Shown here: piece after piece, positions 1 to 7,701 of the stretch | Numbering within the stretch: position 1 is the stretch's first letter | Layout: the number at the start of each line of letters is the position of its first letter | Source: Firmicutes bacterium UBA5010 | Lineage (GTDB): Bacteria; Bacillota; Clostridia; Tissierellales; Sedimentibacteraceae | Direction: 5' to 3' | DNA length: 64,000 bases | Assembly: GCA_002396645.1 (NCBI GenBank) | Contig: DGYI01000015.1 | Span: 186,001-250,000 of the forward strand | The notes under the pieces: generated by a model | What the model was told of the DNA's origin: nothing | The model's input: only the letters and a program-made list of their open reading frames with translations | The model's database searches: none | Position numbers and translations under genes: made by a program

Positions 1-316
1 CAAGTACGATTATTATAAAAATAGTTTGCAGAAAGTCGTCAAAACCAATCGCCGGAATTGAACGCACACCCAAAAAATCAAACCCCGATTCCCACATAAC
101 GGGTAAATAAACTTTGATATCTCCTAATTTGAACAACAGCGGCAATTCTTTTTCAACACCGGCAATCATTAAAACTTCAGTATGCAATTTTAGTACCGAC
201 CAGAGCCAAGAGAATGCTTCTAACGCACCGACAACGATTAGCGTAATGAACGCTATTTTTAATAGAATATAGATAATCTTACTGAAACGCACAATTTTTT
301 CTTTTTGTTTCTCCAT
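1..316 (-). CDS. Membrane protein, DUF2975-like, 5' part only
   Basis: The reading frame is open from an ATG at 316 to the window edge, giving the first 105 residues; the 3' end is cut off. The protein starts MEKQKEK, then has a hydrophobic segment at about residues 13-37 and a second one beginning at about residue 95. The region between them is extracytoplasmic-like and contains a GDIKVYLP stretch. This layout resembles DUF2975 membrane proteins, which often sit beside a small XRE regulator, but the match is from general appearance only. A ribosome binding site (AAAGGTG) lies just upstream. The base composition is visibly less AT-rich than in the neighbours. The function is unknown. Confidence 0.5.
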   Translation of the reverse strand, partial: MEKQKEKIVRFSKIIYILLKIAFITLIVVGALEAFSWLWSVLKLHTEVLMIAGVEKELPLLFKLGDIKVYLPVMWESGFDFLGVRSIPAIGFDDFLQTIFIIIVL

Positions 317-360
317 TTTCAGAACACACCTTTCAATTATTTGCTTAGCTAAGTAAGAAT

Positions 361-415
361 AGTATAGAACATATATTAATGATTGTCAATAACAAATTAA
401 TGATAATCGTTAATT
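361..415 (-). promoter_or_regulatory. Promoter with two Fur-like boxes for the leftward membrane gene
   Basis: On the minus strand a -35 TTGACA (384-389) and a -10 TATACT (361-366) are separated by exactly 17 bases. TGATTGTCAATAACA (380-394) overlaps the -35 and matches the 7-1-7 Fur consensus (TGATAAT-N-ATTATCA) at 10 of 14 positions. A second half-matching site, starting TGATAATC, lies at 401-415, 21 bases further up. The promoter is clear. Iron control is an inference. Confidence 0.5.
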
Positions 416-459
416 TTATAATTATTATAATAAAAAAGCGAAACTTGTTTCACTCTGTG

Positions 460-519
460 GAAGAATCATTCCGATTCTTCATTTATCTGATAGGAAAGAA
501 AACTTTCCTATCAGATAAA
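460..519. repeat. Two tandem hairpins, one with a 17 bp perfect stem
   Basis: GAAGAATC/GATTCTTC (460-467 and 473-480) form an 8 bp stem. Directly after it, 482-498 and 503-519 are perfect reverse complements with a 4-base loop, which is unusually long for a simple terminator. Together with the terminator at 518-550 they make three consecutive hairpins between pyrE and the membrane gene. Confidence 0.7.
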
Positions 520-550
520 AAGAGCAGGATGCTTCTGGTCCTGCTCTTTT
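518..550 (-). terminator. Terminator at the end of the pyr operon
   Basis: AAAAGAGCAGGA (518-529) and TCCTGCTCTTTT (539-550) form a 12 bp stem with a 9-base loop, 20 bases after the pyrE stop codon. On the minus strand the stem is followed by TTTTATC. Confidence 0.8.
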
Positions 551-569
551 CTTAGCTAGATTATAAACC

Positions 570-1241
570 CTATTTAGCTCCGTACATTTCCAAATAAGTA
601 TCTATTTTAGCTTTCATTGAATCGTCAATATATACCTTGCCGTTTATCTCGTTGTTGTGCAAATATTTAACTATATCATCTATTGTAACTATAGGATAAA
701 CCTTGATACCGAATTCCTCTTCAAGTTCCTGCATAGTGGATTTGGCTCCTTGCCCTCTTTCTTTTCTGTCAACCGCTATTATAAGCGCCTTTACATTTAC
801 GTTCGGTATTTTGCTGAATATCTCCATGCTTTCTCTTACTGCTGTTCCTGCTGTTATAACATCTTCTATTATAACTATATTCTCATTAGGTTCAGGTTTT
901 TTACCTACAAATATTCCGCCCTCCCCATGATCCTTCACTTCTTTTCTGTTAAAGCAAAATGGCAGGTCTAAATTATATTTTACGGCTAATGCTGTTGAAG
1001 TGGTTACAACAAGCGGAATTCCCTTGTATGCAGGTCCGAACAGTAAATTTTTGTCATCCTTTAAATTTTCATTGTAACAATCAGCGTAAAATAAACCCAG
1101 CTTTGAAATATCACTGCCCATTTTATAGTTTCCCGTGTTTATAAAGTAAGGAGTTTTTCTTCCGCTTTTTGCTGTGAAGTCTCCGAACTGCAGCACATTT
1201 GCTTTAAGCATAAGCTTTATAAATTCCTCTTTGTAATTCAT
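570..1241 (-). CDS. pyrE: Orotate phosphoribosyltransferase
   Basis: PyrE transfers a phosphoribosyl group from PRPP to orotate to give OMP, the fifth step of UMP synthesis. The 223-residue protein has the type I PRTase PRPP-binding loop, IVIIEDVITAGTAVRE, at about residues 122-137. The lysine-rich flexible loop FNRKEVKDHGEGG precedes it at about residues 97-109. The ATG at 1241 has a good AGGAGG site 9 bases upstream. It is the last gene of the operon, 17 bases after pyrD, and is followed by a strong terminator. The length is normal for clostridial PyrE. Confidence 0.95.
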   Translation of the reverse strand: MNYKEEFIKLMLKANVLQFGDFTAKSGRKTPYFINTGNYKMGSDISKLGLFYADCYNENLKDDKNLLFGPAYKGIPLVVTTSTALAVKYNLDLPFCFNRKEVKDHGEGGIFVGKKPEPNENIVIIEDVITAGTAVRESMEIFSKIPNVNVKALIIAVDRKERGQGAKSTMQELEEEFGIKVYPIVTIDDIVKYLHNNEINGKVYIDDSMKAKIDTYLEMYGAK

Positions 1242-1258
1242 TCTCTTTTCCTCCTATT

Positions 1259-2158
1259 TTATATAATTCCTCTGATTTCCTCAAGGTTTTTGATTCCTTC
1301 TTTTTGTATAAATTCTTCCATTCCCTTTATTATATCTAAAGCTATATCAGGCTTAACAAAATTTGAAGTGCCTACCTGTATAAGCGTTGCTCCTGCCATT
1401 ATAAATTCAATAGCATCCTGTGCTGTCACTATTCCTCCAAGTCCGCATACCGGCACAGATACAGCCTTGCAAACCTCATGCACCATGCGAAGCGCAATCG
1501 GCTTAACACAAGGTCCTGACAAGCCTGCATATACATTATCAAATACGGCTTTTCTTTTCTTTATGTCTATTGCCATAGCTTTTACAGTGTTTATAAGAGA
1601 AATTGAATCTGCTCCCGCTTTTTCACATGCTAAAGCCATTTCAACTATGTTCTCCGCGTTTGGAGAAAGCTTTACCATTAAAGGCTTTTTGCATATAGCT
1701 CTGACCTCTTTTACGACCTCTTGTGCTATATCACATTTTATTCCGAATGCCATTCCTCCGCTTTTTACATTCGGACATGAGATATTCAGTTCTATTATAT
1801 CAACAGCTGTATCATTTAATTTTTCTATACCCAGAAGATATTCCTCTATAGTGCCTCCGCCCAGATTAGCTATGATTTTAGTTCCAAGCAGCTGCATTTT
1901 AGGAAGCTCTTCCTCCACGAATTTGTCTACTCCGGGATTTTGCAGTCCTATGCTGTTTATCATACCTTGAGGTGTTTCCCAAATTCTTATACCTGAATTT
2001 CCCTTCTTGGGATTTAAGGTAAGTCCTTTTGAGCATATACCTCCAAGCATTGAAACATCAAAAATCTCATTATACTCTTCACCGAATCCGAAAGTTCCTG
2101 AAGCAACCAGTACAGGGTTTTTAAATTCTGTATTTAGTGTTTTAACAGATAAGCTCAT
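1259..2158 (-). CDS. pyrD: Dihydroorotate dehydrogenase, catalytic subunit (class 1B)
   Basis: PyrD oxidises dihydroorotate to orotate with FMN. In class 1B enzymes the electrons pass through PyrK to NAD+. The 299-residue protein begins MSLSVKTLNTEFKNPVLVASGTFG and contains ELNISCPNVKSGGMAFG (about residues 142-158), where the catalytic Cys of 1B enzymes lies. The FMN phosphate-binding CGLGGIVTAQDAIEFIMAGA follows near residues 237-256. Its ATG overlaps the pyrK stop by 3 bases, so the two subunits are probably made by coupled translation. The adjacent pyrK supports the 1B assignment. Confidence 0.95.
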   Translation of the reverse strand: MSLSVKTLNTEFKNPVLVASGTFGFGEEYNEIFDVSMLGGICSKGLTLNPKKGNSGIRIWETPQGMINSIGLQNPGVDKFVEEELPKMQLLGTKIIANLGGGTIEEYLLGIEKLNDTAVDIIELNISCPNVKSGGMAFGIKCDIAQEVVKEVRAICKKPLMVKLSPNAENIVEMALACEKAGADSISLINTVKAMAIDIKKRKAVFDNVYAGLSGPCVKPIALRMVHEVCKAVSVPVCGLGGIVTAQDAIEFIMAGATLIQVGTSNFVKPDIALDIIKGMEEFIQKEGIKNLEEIRGII

Positions 2159-2952
2159 TTATCACATATTCCTTTCTGAATAGTCTGTCTAAGCAGTTCT
2201 CTTGCTTCAAATATCGGTCCGTCCTTGCAAACTCTTTTCATTCCGTCCTTAGTTTCTACCACACATCCAAGACAGGCACCTAATCCGCAAGCCATTCTCT
2301 TTTCTAATGAAACATAACATGCAATCTCTGTGTCAAGATTGTTTTCAATATTACTTTTTGCACAAGCGTCCATAACTGCATTCATCATGACTTCAGGACC
2401 GCAGCTTACTACACAGTCATAATCATTAAAGTTAAGCAAAGAGGTAACAAAGCCTTTCTGTCCTTCGCTTCCGTTTTCTGTTGCAATTAAAATCTTGTTT
2501 GCATATTTTTTGAACTCATCTATTCCATATGTTGTATCTTTAAAGCCTAAATAAATATCAGGTTTTTTCTCAAGTTTTTTTGCTAAGTACAAAAGCGGTG
2601 CTGTTCCTATTCCTCCCCCGATTATCGCTACTCTGCCATTTAGCTTATCAAGATCAAATCCATTTCCGAGGGGTCCGAATACCTGTATCATTGAAGATTC
2701 TGCCAGATTGCTTATAACCTTAGTTCCCTCTCCCTCAATTCTGTATAGTAATGTAACTGTATTCTCATCACAATCATTTACACTTATAGGTCTCGGAAGT
2801 AAAAATTCGTTATTTAAGCTTTTGAGCATAAAAAATTGCCCGGGAATTATTTTATGGTTCTGCGAAGCAGAACCTTTAAACTCAACAACCAATCTGTATA
2901 TATTATCTATAATTTGTTCATTTTTAAGTATTTTACTGTTACAAAGCTTCAA
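2155..2952 (-). CDS. pyrK: Dihydroorotate dehydrogenase B, electron transfer subunit
   Basis: PyrK is the FAD and [2Fe-2S] subunit that carries electrons from PyrD to NAD+. The 265-residue protein has the FAD-binding LLPRPISV (about residues 51-58). A GGGIGTAPLLYLAKK nucleotide-binding stretch follows (about residues 112-126). Near the C-terminus is a cysteine cluster, CGLGACLGC with a further Cys in RVCKDGP, typical of the [2Fe-2S] site. A strong AGGAGG precedes the start. It overlaps pyrD and follows pyrF by 11 bases. Confidence 0.95.
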   Translation of the reverse strand: MKLCNSKILKNEQIIDNIYRLVVEFKGSASQNHKIIPGQFFMLKSLNNEFLLPRPISVNDCDENTVTLLYRIEGEGTKVISNLAESSMIQVFGPLGNGFDLDKLNGRVAIIGGGIGTAPLLYLAKKLEKKPDIYLGFKDTTYGIDEFKKYANKILIATENGSEGQKGFVTSLLNFNDYDCVVSCGPEVMMNAVMDACAKSNIENNLDTEIACYVSLEKRMACGLGACLGCVVETKDGMKRVCKDGPIFEARELLRQTIQKGICDK

Positions 2953-2963
2953 GGCTTACCTCC

Positions 2964-3833
2964 TTAGTTCCTTATTGCATTTCTTATATCGTCACGCATT
3001 TTTACAGCTTCATTTCTTGCACATTCGGCAAAGTTAAGCTCTCCGTTTTCAACCTTTTTATATGCCAGCAATATCCCTCTTGAAGAGTTTACAACCGCTC
3101 CGTTGCCATTAATCAGATATGTCTTAATATCCTCTGCTGTTCCGCCCTGTGCTCCGTATCCCGGTATAAGCAAGAACATTGAGCTGATTTTTTTTCTGAG
3201 AGCTATTCCTTCCTCATTGTTAGTGCAGCCCACAACTGCTCCTACTGAGCTAAAACCGCATTCGCCAAGATTTTTAAGTGCCAGCTCATTTAGCTTTTCC
3301 CCTACCGTTTCATACAGCGGAGTTCCTTCGCTGTCAGCAATATATTGAAAATCTTTTGCTCCCTTGTTTGAGGTTCTGACAAGTATGAACAGTCCTTTTT
3401 CATTATTTTGCACATAGCTTAAAAAAGGTTCTATACTGTCATTTACACCCATATACGGATTAAGTGTTATGAAATCAGCTTCAAAATCCCCTGTGAAATG
3501 TCCGTGTGCATACATTTCGGCAGTTTTTGATATATCGTTTCTTTTTATGTCTGCTATAGCTATAGCATCATTTTGTCTTATGTATTTCAAAGTATCTGAA
3601 TATGCTTTCAGTCCTTCAAGCCCCAGAGCTTCATAGTAAGCAATCTGCACCTTATAGCATGCTACTGCATCCAATGTAGCATCTATTATGCTTTTATTAA
3701 AATTAAGAATTGCCTCAGCTTTTGTGCTGTATTTATTTTTGTACCAATCAGGTATATATTCATAATCTGTGTCCAGTCCCAGGCAGACATGTCCGTTTTC
3801 TTCAACGCTTTTAAACAGCTTATCAACTATCAT
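2964..3833 (-). CDS. pyrF: Orotidine 5'-phosphate decarboxylase
   Basis: PyrF decarboxylates OMP to UMP. The protein is of the long (about 290-residue) type found in actinobacteria and clostridia. The substrate and catalytic stretch AIADIKRNDISKTAEMY (DxKxxD-like motif) lies near residue 95. The phosphate-binding IPGYGAQGGTAED lies near residue 223, and SSRGIL follows. I place the start at 3833 (MIVDKLFKSVEENGH), because AGAGAGG lies 5 bases before it; a longer frame would add five residues without a good site. The gene is separated from pyrC by about 85 bases that include a hairpin. Confidence 0.93.
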   Translation of the reverse strand: MIVDKLFKSVEENGHVCLGLDTDYEYIPDWYKNKYSTKAEAILNFNKSIIDATLDAVACYKVQIAYYEALGLEGLKAYSDTLKYIRQNDAIAIADIKRNDISKTAEMYAHGHFTGDFEADFITLNPYMGVNDSIEPFLSYVQNNEKGLFILVRTSNKGAKDFQYIADSEGTPLYETVGEKLNELALKNLGECGFSSVGAVVGCTNNEEGIALRKKISSMFLLIPGYGAQGGTAEDIKTYLINGNGAVVNSSRGILLAYKKVENGELNFAECARNEAVKMRDDIRNAIRN

Positions 3834-3885
3834 AATAACCTCTCTCACTTTTCAATTAACATTTAAATATTATCATTAAATTTAT

Positions 3886-3910
3886 GGCTGATGAATAAAA
3901 TTCATCAGCC
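3886..3910 (-). terminator. Intra-operon hairpin between pyrC and pyrF
   Basis: GGCTGATGAA (3886-3895) and TTCATCAGCC (3901-3910) form a perfect 10 bp stem with a 5-base loop, 9 bases after the pyrC stop. No strong T-run follows on the minus strand (ATAAATTTAA), so it is more likely a processing or partial termination site than a full terminator. Confidence 0.5.
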
Positions 3911-3918
3911 TAAGTTTA

Positions 3919-5130
3919 TTATACATTATTATATACTATTTTACCAGATTTAAAAGTCATCAATACCTCTCCGTAAACTTCATATCCGTCCAGAGGAGAG
4001 TTTTTGCTTTTTGACTCAAATTTATTAACATCTATTTTCGTCTTTTTATCTATATCGACTAAAACTAAATCAGCCTCATAGCCCTCTTCTATCAGACCCT
4101 TGTTAAGACCCATCATTTTGCATGGAAAATATGACATAAGCCTTGATAAGCTCTGTAAGTCTATATTGTTTTCCTTTACAAGCTTTGTAAGACACAGCTG
4201 AAACGACAGCTCTATGCCGGATATACCGGGTGCACCGTTTTTCTTATCATCTTCCGAATGAGGTGCATGATCTGTAGCTATGGCATCTACATAGCCGCCC
4301 TTTATAGCATTTATTATACTATCTATATCCTCTTGCTTTCTGAGAGGAGGATTAACTCTGTATTTTACTTCATCTGTCAGAAAAATATGGTGCGGAGTAA
4401 CCTCACAGGTAACATTAACACCTTTTTTCTTTGCATCTGCAATCATTTCTATGGCTTCCTTGGTGCTTACATGGCACAGATGAAGTCTTCCGCCTGTTTG
4501 CTCACAGGCATATATATCTCTTAATGTCATGTAATTCTCAGCCTTTCTCATATCCGTTGATGAAAAGCTGTGATCCTCAGCATGAGACATTACAACAAGA
4601 TTTAATTTTTTAGACAACTCCAGAGCATCCTCCATCATCTTACTGCTCATAACACCCTTACCGTCATCCGATAAAAATTTTACTTCTGCACTTAATTCAT
4701 TAAGATGACCTGAATTTTCTCCGTTTAGATTTTCAGATACTGATATAACCGGTTCAACATCGATTAATCCGATTTTTTCAGCTCTTCTTTTAACATCATT
4801 ATATATTTCCATACCGGAGCATACCGGATTTGTATTGGCCATTAAAACAACTGAGGTATAACCTCCTCTTACTGCTGCCTTGCTTCCTGTTGATAAATCT
4901 TCCTTATACGTAAATCCGGGATCTCTGAAATGAACATGCAAATCAGCAAAGGAAGGCATTAGTACCTTTCCTTTGCCGTCAATCACAGTCTGAATATCTT
5001 TGTCTGAACAGAACTGTGCATCAGATGCAGAAACACTTGATATTTTGCCGTCCTTAATTATTACACAGCCTATTTTATCTGTATTTTTATCTATTATCCT
5101 TATATTTTCTATCTTAATATTTTCCATCAT
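3919..5130 (-). CDS. pyrC: Dihydroorotase
   Basis: PyrC closes carbamoyl-aspartate to dihydroorotate at a binuclear zinc site. The protein of about 403 residues is of the long class I type. It shows the metal-binding DLHVHFRDPG (about residues 64-73), a second histidine site in CEVTPHH, and the catalytic DAIATDHAPHS near residue 290. The frame starts inside the end of pyrI. ATGs at 5130 and 5127 both fit, and neither has a strong ribosome binding site of its own, so translation is probably coupled to pyrI. Confidence 0.93.
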   Translation of the reverse strand: MMENIKIENIRIIDKNTDKIGCVIIKDGKISSVSASDAQFCSDKDIQTVIDGKGKVLMPSFADLHVHFRDPGFTYKEDLSTGSKAAVRGGYTSVVLMANTNPVCSGMEIYNDVKRRAEKIGLIDVEPVISVSENLNGENSGHLNELSAEVKFLSDDGKGVMSSKMMEDALELSKKLNLVVMSHAEDHSFSSTDMRKAENYMTLRDIYACEQTGGRLHLCHVSTKEAIEMIADAKKKGVNVTCEVTPHHIFLTDEVKYRVNPPLRKQEDIDSIINAIKGGYVDAIATDHAPHSEDDKKNGAPGISGIELSFQLCLTKLVKENNIDLQSLSRLMSYFPCKMMGLNKGLIEEGYEADLVLVDIDKKTKIDVNKFESKSKNSPLDGYEVYGEVLMTFKSGKIVYNNV

Positions 5131-5542
5131 ATGCGGTATCACAATAAATACATCTGTATGTTTTATCTTCCTTATTTGTTAATTTGAACACATGCTGTAT
5201 TTCCTGCTCAATCGAGGTTATACATCTTGGATTTTTACACTTAACTATATTTGTTACCTCTTCAGGCAGCTGCAAGTTTATTTTATTCGCAATTTTATCA
5301 TTTTCTATTATATTGATTGTTATATTAGGGTCTATAAATCCTAATGCTGTCAAATCAATATCAATCTCATTTTCTACTTTAATTATATCTTTTTTGCCTA
5401 ATTTATTGCTCTTAGCGTTTTTAATTATCGCTACACTGCTTTCTAATTTATCTAAATTAAGGTATTTATAAATTTCCATACCCTTTCCTGCCTGAATATG
5501 GTCTATAACTAATCCTTTTTCTACGCTATCTATCTTTAACAT
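5114..5542 (-). CDS. pyrI: Aspartate carbamoyltransferase, regulatory subunit
   Basis: PyrI is the allosteric nucleotide-binding subunit of aspartate transcarbamoylase. The 142-residue protein has the N-terminal effector domain and a C-terminal zinc domain with four cysteines in the pattern CKNPRC...CIYC (about residues 102-134). The zinc domain binds the catalytic subunit. The start at 5542 touches the pyrB stop, so the two are translationally coupled. Its presence predicts feedback control of the enzyme by CTP/ATP in addition to the RNA-level control at the operon head. Confidence 0.95.
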   Translation of the reverse strand: MLKIDSVEKGLVIDHIQAGKGMEIYKYLNLDKLESSVAIIKNAKSNKLGKKDIIKVENEIDIDLTALGFIDPNITINIIENDKIANKINLQLPEEVTNIVKCKNPRCITSIEQEIQHVFKLTNKEDKTYRCIYCDTAYDGKY

Positions 5543-6468
5543 TATTTCTCCACCCCCAACAATTTCATTATAAGTGCCATTCTGACAAACATTCCGTATT
5601 TAGCCTGCTTAAAATATGCAGCTCTTTCGTCCTTATCAACTTCTACTGAAATTTCATTAACTCTTGGAAGCGGATGCAGTATAATCATATCTGATTTAGC
5701 TTTTTCAAGCTTTTGCAAATCAACTATATAGCTGTCCTTAAGTCTTATATAATCTGCTTCGTTGAAAAATCTTTCCTTTTGTACTCTTGTCATGTATAAA
5801 ACGTCCAGCTCGTGAATACTGTCCTCAAGTCTTTCAACTTCTTCAAATTCCATATTATTTTTAATTAAAGTTTCTTCTTTTATATAATCGGGGATTCTTA
5901 ATTCTTGTGGTGATATTAATACAAATTTGATATTCTCATATCTTGATAATGCCTTAATCAGTGAATGAACGGTTCTGCCGAATTTTAAATCTCCGCAAAA
6001 TCCTATAGTAAAATTATTAAGTTTTTTCTTTAATGACCTTATAGTCAGCAAATCTGTTAAGGTTTGAGTCGGATGCTGATGTCCTCCGTCTCCTCCGTTT
6101 ATAACAGGCATGTCCGTATGAAGCGAAGCGATTTTCGGTGCCCCCTCCTTAGGATGTCTCATAGCTGCTATATCAGCATAGCATGCTATAGTTCTTATCG
6201 TATCAGCTACGCTTTCTCCCTTTGCAGCAGAGCTTGAATCCGCAGAAGAAAATCCCATTATACTGCCGCCTAATCTTAACATAGCAGCCTCAAAGCTAAG
6301 TCTTGTACGAGTACTTGGTTCATAAAACAGTGTCGCTAAAATCCTTCCCTTGCAAGCATCTGCAAAATCAGCGGGATTTGCCACTATTTCATCCGCCAAA
6401 TCAAGTATTTCGTCAATTTCTTCAACGCTCAGATCCATAGGATCTATTAAATGTCTTCCTTTTAACAT
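5542..6468 (-). CDS. pyrB: Aspartate carbamoyltransferase, catalytic subunit
   Basis: PyrB joins carbamoyl phosphate and aspartate, the committed step of pyrimidine synthesis. The 308-residue protein has the carbamoyl-phosphate motif EPSTRTRLSFE (about residues 50-60). The HPTQTLTDLLTI stretch lies near residue 132 and the aspartate-binding HPLPRVNEI near residue 266. The ribosome binding site AAGGAGG is the 3' end of a PyrR-type RNA motif (6473-6496), so translation of pyrB is probably regulated directly. The genes for carbamoyl phosphate synthase and pyrR are not in the window. Confidence 0.96.
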   Translation of the reverse strand: MLKGRHLIDPMDLSVEEIDEILDLADEIVANPADFADACKGRILATLFYEPSTRTRLSFEAAMLRLGGSIMGFSSADSSSAAKGESVADTIRTIACYADIAAMRHPKEGAPKIASLHTDMPVINGGDGGHQHPTQTLTDLLTIRSLKKKLNNFTIGFCGDLKFGRTVHSLIKALSRYENIKFVLISPQELRIPDYIKEETLIKNNMEFEEVERLEDSIHELDVLYMTRVQKERFFNEADYIRLKDSYIVDLQKLEKAKSDMIILHPLPRVNEISVEVDKDERAAYFKQAKYGMFVRMALIMKLLGVEK

Positions 6469-6472
6469 ATGT

Positions 6473-6496
6473 CCTCCTTTTTAGCCTCACCGGACT
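6473..6496 (-). promoter_or_regulatory. PyrR-type RNA binding site overlapping the pyrB ribosome binding site
   Basis: On the minus strand the leader reads AGTCCGGTGAGGCT, then AAAAAGGAGG, ending 4 bases before the pyrB ATG. This matches the conserved PyrR binding loop (AGUCCNGNGAGGCU followed by AAGG). The last part of the motif is the Shine-Dalgarno sequence itself, so PyrR-UMP binding would block translation, as described for mycobacterial pyrR leaders. I see no terminator hairpin between this motif and pyrB. Confidence 0.75.
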
Positions 6497-6569
6497 ATTT
6501 TAAAGTTTTTATTTTATATCAACACTTTATAAAACATCTTTTATAATTTTACAAAGCATTATAAACATA

Positions 6570-7193
6570 TTAATAAGATATTTGTGCAATAATTACTTTA
6601 GCTTCTTCATCGCACTGATTTTCCATGTTTATTTCAAGATTTGCTATTTGCTCTTTAAAATTAACAAGAAGTAAATCTCCTTGATTTAATGAGGCATTAA
6701 TATCCTCATCTATTGTTATCTTTATATCCGATTTGTAAATGTACACTGCTAGAGTAAATTCACTGCTAGAGTAAAATCCTATAATTTCATTAATTTTTAC
6801 ATTTTCACATTTACCCATACTGACCGCCTTAAGCTTTCCGGAGCATTTGTCCTTTCTCATCATCAGATTAAAATCGACTGCTTTTCCTGAGCTTTTAGTT
6901 TGACTGACTCCGTCAAATTCATTTTGATCAAGGGCATTCAGATATATTATCTCCGTATCGTTATGGTTTAACTCCAGCTTTCCGTCCAAAACCATTAAGA
7001 TTCTGTTGTAATCCGGTAATTGAGTGAATTCCGAATTTTCCTGCTGTACTGTTGCAGAACTTAAACGCCATATAAAGTCTCTATCCGTATAATTTGCATT
7101 CTCGGGAAAAATACTTAATTGTGTCGTTGTCCCTCCTGACCACTCATTTGTTATTAAATTTTCTTTTTTTATTATTCTATAATCGAAAAACAT
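6570..7193 (-). CDS. HutD/Ves family cupin protein
   Basis: The protein of about 207 residues matches the HutD/Ves family. It has EWSGGTTTQLSIFP (about residues 18-31), then FIWRLSSATVQQ and FTQLPDYNRILMVLDGKL, and an FDG...DFNLMMRKD block near residues 90-113. Members are bicupins, and some are linked to histidine utilisation, where a small ligand is thought to be bound. I place the start at 7193, because GGAGGT lies 5 bases before it and the upstream part of the longer frame is the attenuator hairpin. It lies between the PyrR attenuator and pyrB, so it is probably transcribed with the pyrimidine genes. Its role there is not known to me. Confidence 0.8.
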   Translation of the reverse strand: MFFDYRIIKKENLITNEWSGGTTTQLSIFPENANYTDRDFIWRLSSATVQQENSEFTQLPDYNRILMVLDGKLELNHNDTEIIYLNALDQNEFDGVSQTKSSGKAVDFNLMMRKDKCSGKLKAVSMGKCENVKINEIIGFYSSSEFTLAVYIYKSDIKITIDEDINASLNQGDLLLVNFKEQIANLEINMENQCDEEAKVIIAQISY

Positions 7194-7244
7194 ATTTACC
7201 TCCATATAATTATTGCACATTTTGTATAACCACTCCCTAAGGAA

Positions 7245-7323
7245 TAAAAAAGTCTTCCAAGACATGCAAGGAAGACGTATATTATACGTTATTATACTAT
7301 GTTCCTTTTGAGCCTCTCTGTGC
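7245..7323 (-). promoter_or_regulatory. PyrR-type transcription attenuator of the pyr operon
   Basis: On the minus strand the leader holds a PyrR-type loop (7323-7301) with the core CAGAGAGGCT followed by CAAAAGG. Next comes a near-palindrome, ACGTATA/TATACGT (7275-7289). Then an intrinsic terminator forms: GGAAGAC (7270-7276) pairs with GTCTTCC (7252-7258) and is followed by a run of Ts (7245-7251). The palindrome overlaps the 5' arm of the terminator and could serve as antiterminator. PyrR bound to UMP would favour termination before the hutD-like gene. No pyrR gene lies in the window. Confidence 0.75.
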
Positions 7324-7348
7324 TTAATTAAAGGTACCTATCTTAAAC

Positions 7349-7377
7349 ATAATAATATACTTGATGTAATAAGTCAA
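7349..7377 (-). promoter_or_regulatory. Promoter of the pyr operon
   Basis: On the minus strand, TTGACT (7372-7377) and TATTAT (7349-7354) are 17 bases apart. Transcription would start near 7342, about 20 bases before the PyrR loop. Confidence 0.65.
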
Positions 7378-7633
7378 CTGTTTTTTCTCGCAAAATCCTG
7401 TCAATTAACTTTAGCTAAACTAACTTTAATTATTATTTGAATTTTTCATGCAGCAAATAAGCAATATACACCTATCTATAACATAGTATCTGCATTATTA
7501 CAAAAATAATGTTATAATTTGAAAATAAGGTATAATTTACTTAATATATTTTTCTACATTTTATGCGGATTATTTTAATTTCCGGATTTCTTTTTTTCGT
7601 ATGATGCCTTAAGTCCCAAACTCAAAAACATTA
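7378..7633. other. Intergenic stretch with no gene seen
   Basis: This AT-rich region lies between the pyr promoter and the terminator of the BAX-inhibitor gene. I see no open frame with a ribosome binding site. Another TTGACA lies on the minus strand upstream of the pyr -35, without a good -10 of its own. Confidence 0.5.
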
Positions 7634-7667
7634 AAATACTGAGGTCACCAATTGTACCTCAGTATTT
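7634..7667 (-). terminator. Terminator after the BAX-inhibitor family gene
   Basis: AAATACTGAGGT (7634-7645) and ACCTCAGTATTT (7656-7667) form a 12 bp stem with a 10-base loop, 35 bases after the stop codon. Confidence 0.75.
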
Positions 7668-7701
7668 ATTGCAAAACTCGTTTTTTATTTTACTTATGCA
7701 G

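Noticed and set aside
2835..2848. ATTGCCCGGGAATT, near the Noc binding consensus
   Set aside because: It has two mismatches to the known palindrome and lies inside pyrK; a single near-match is weak evidence.
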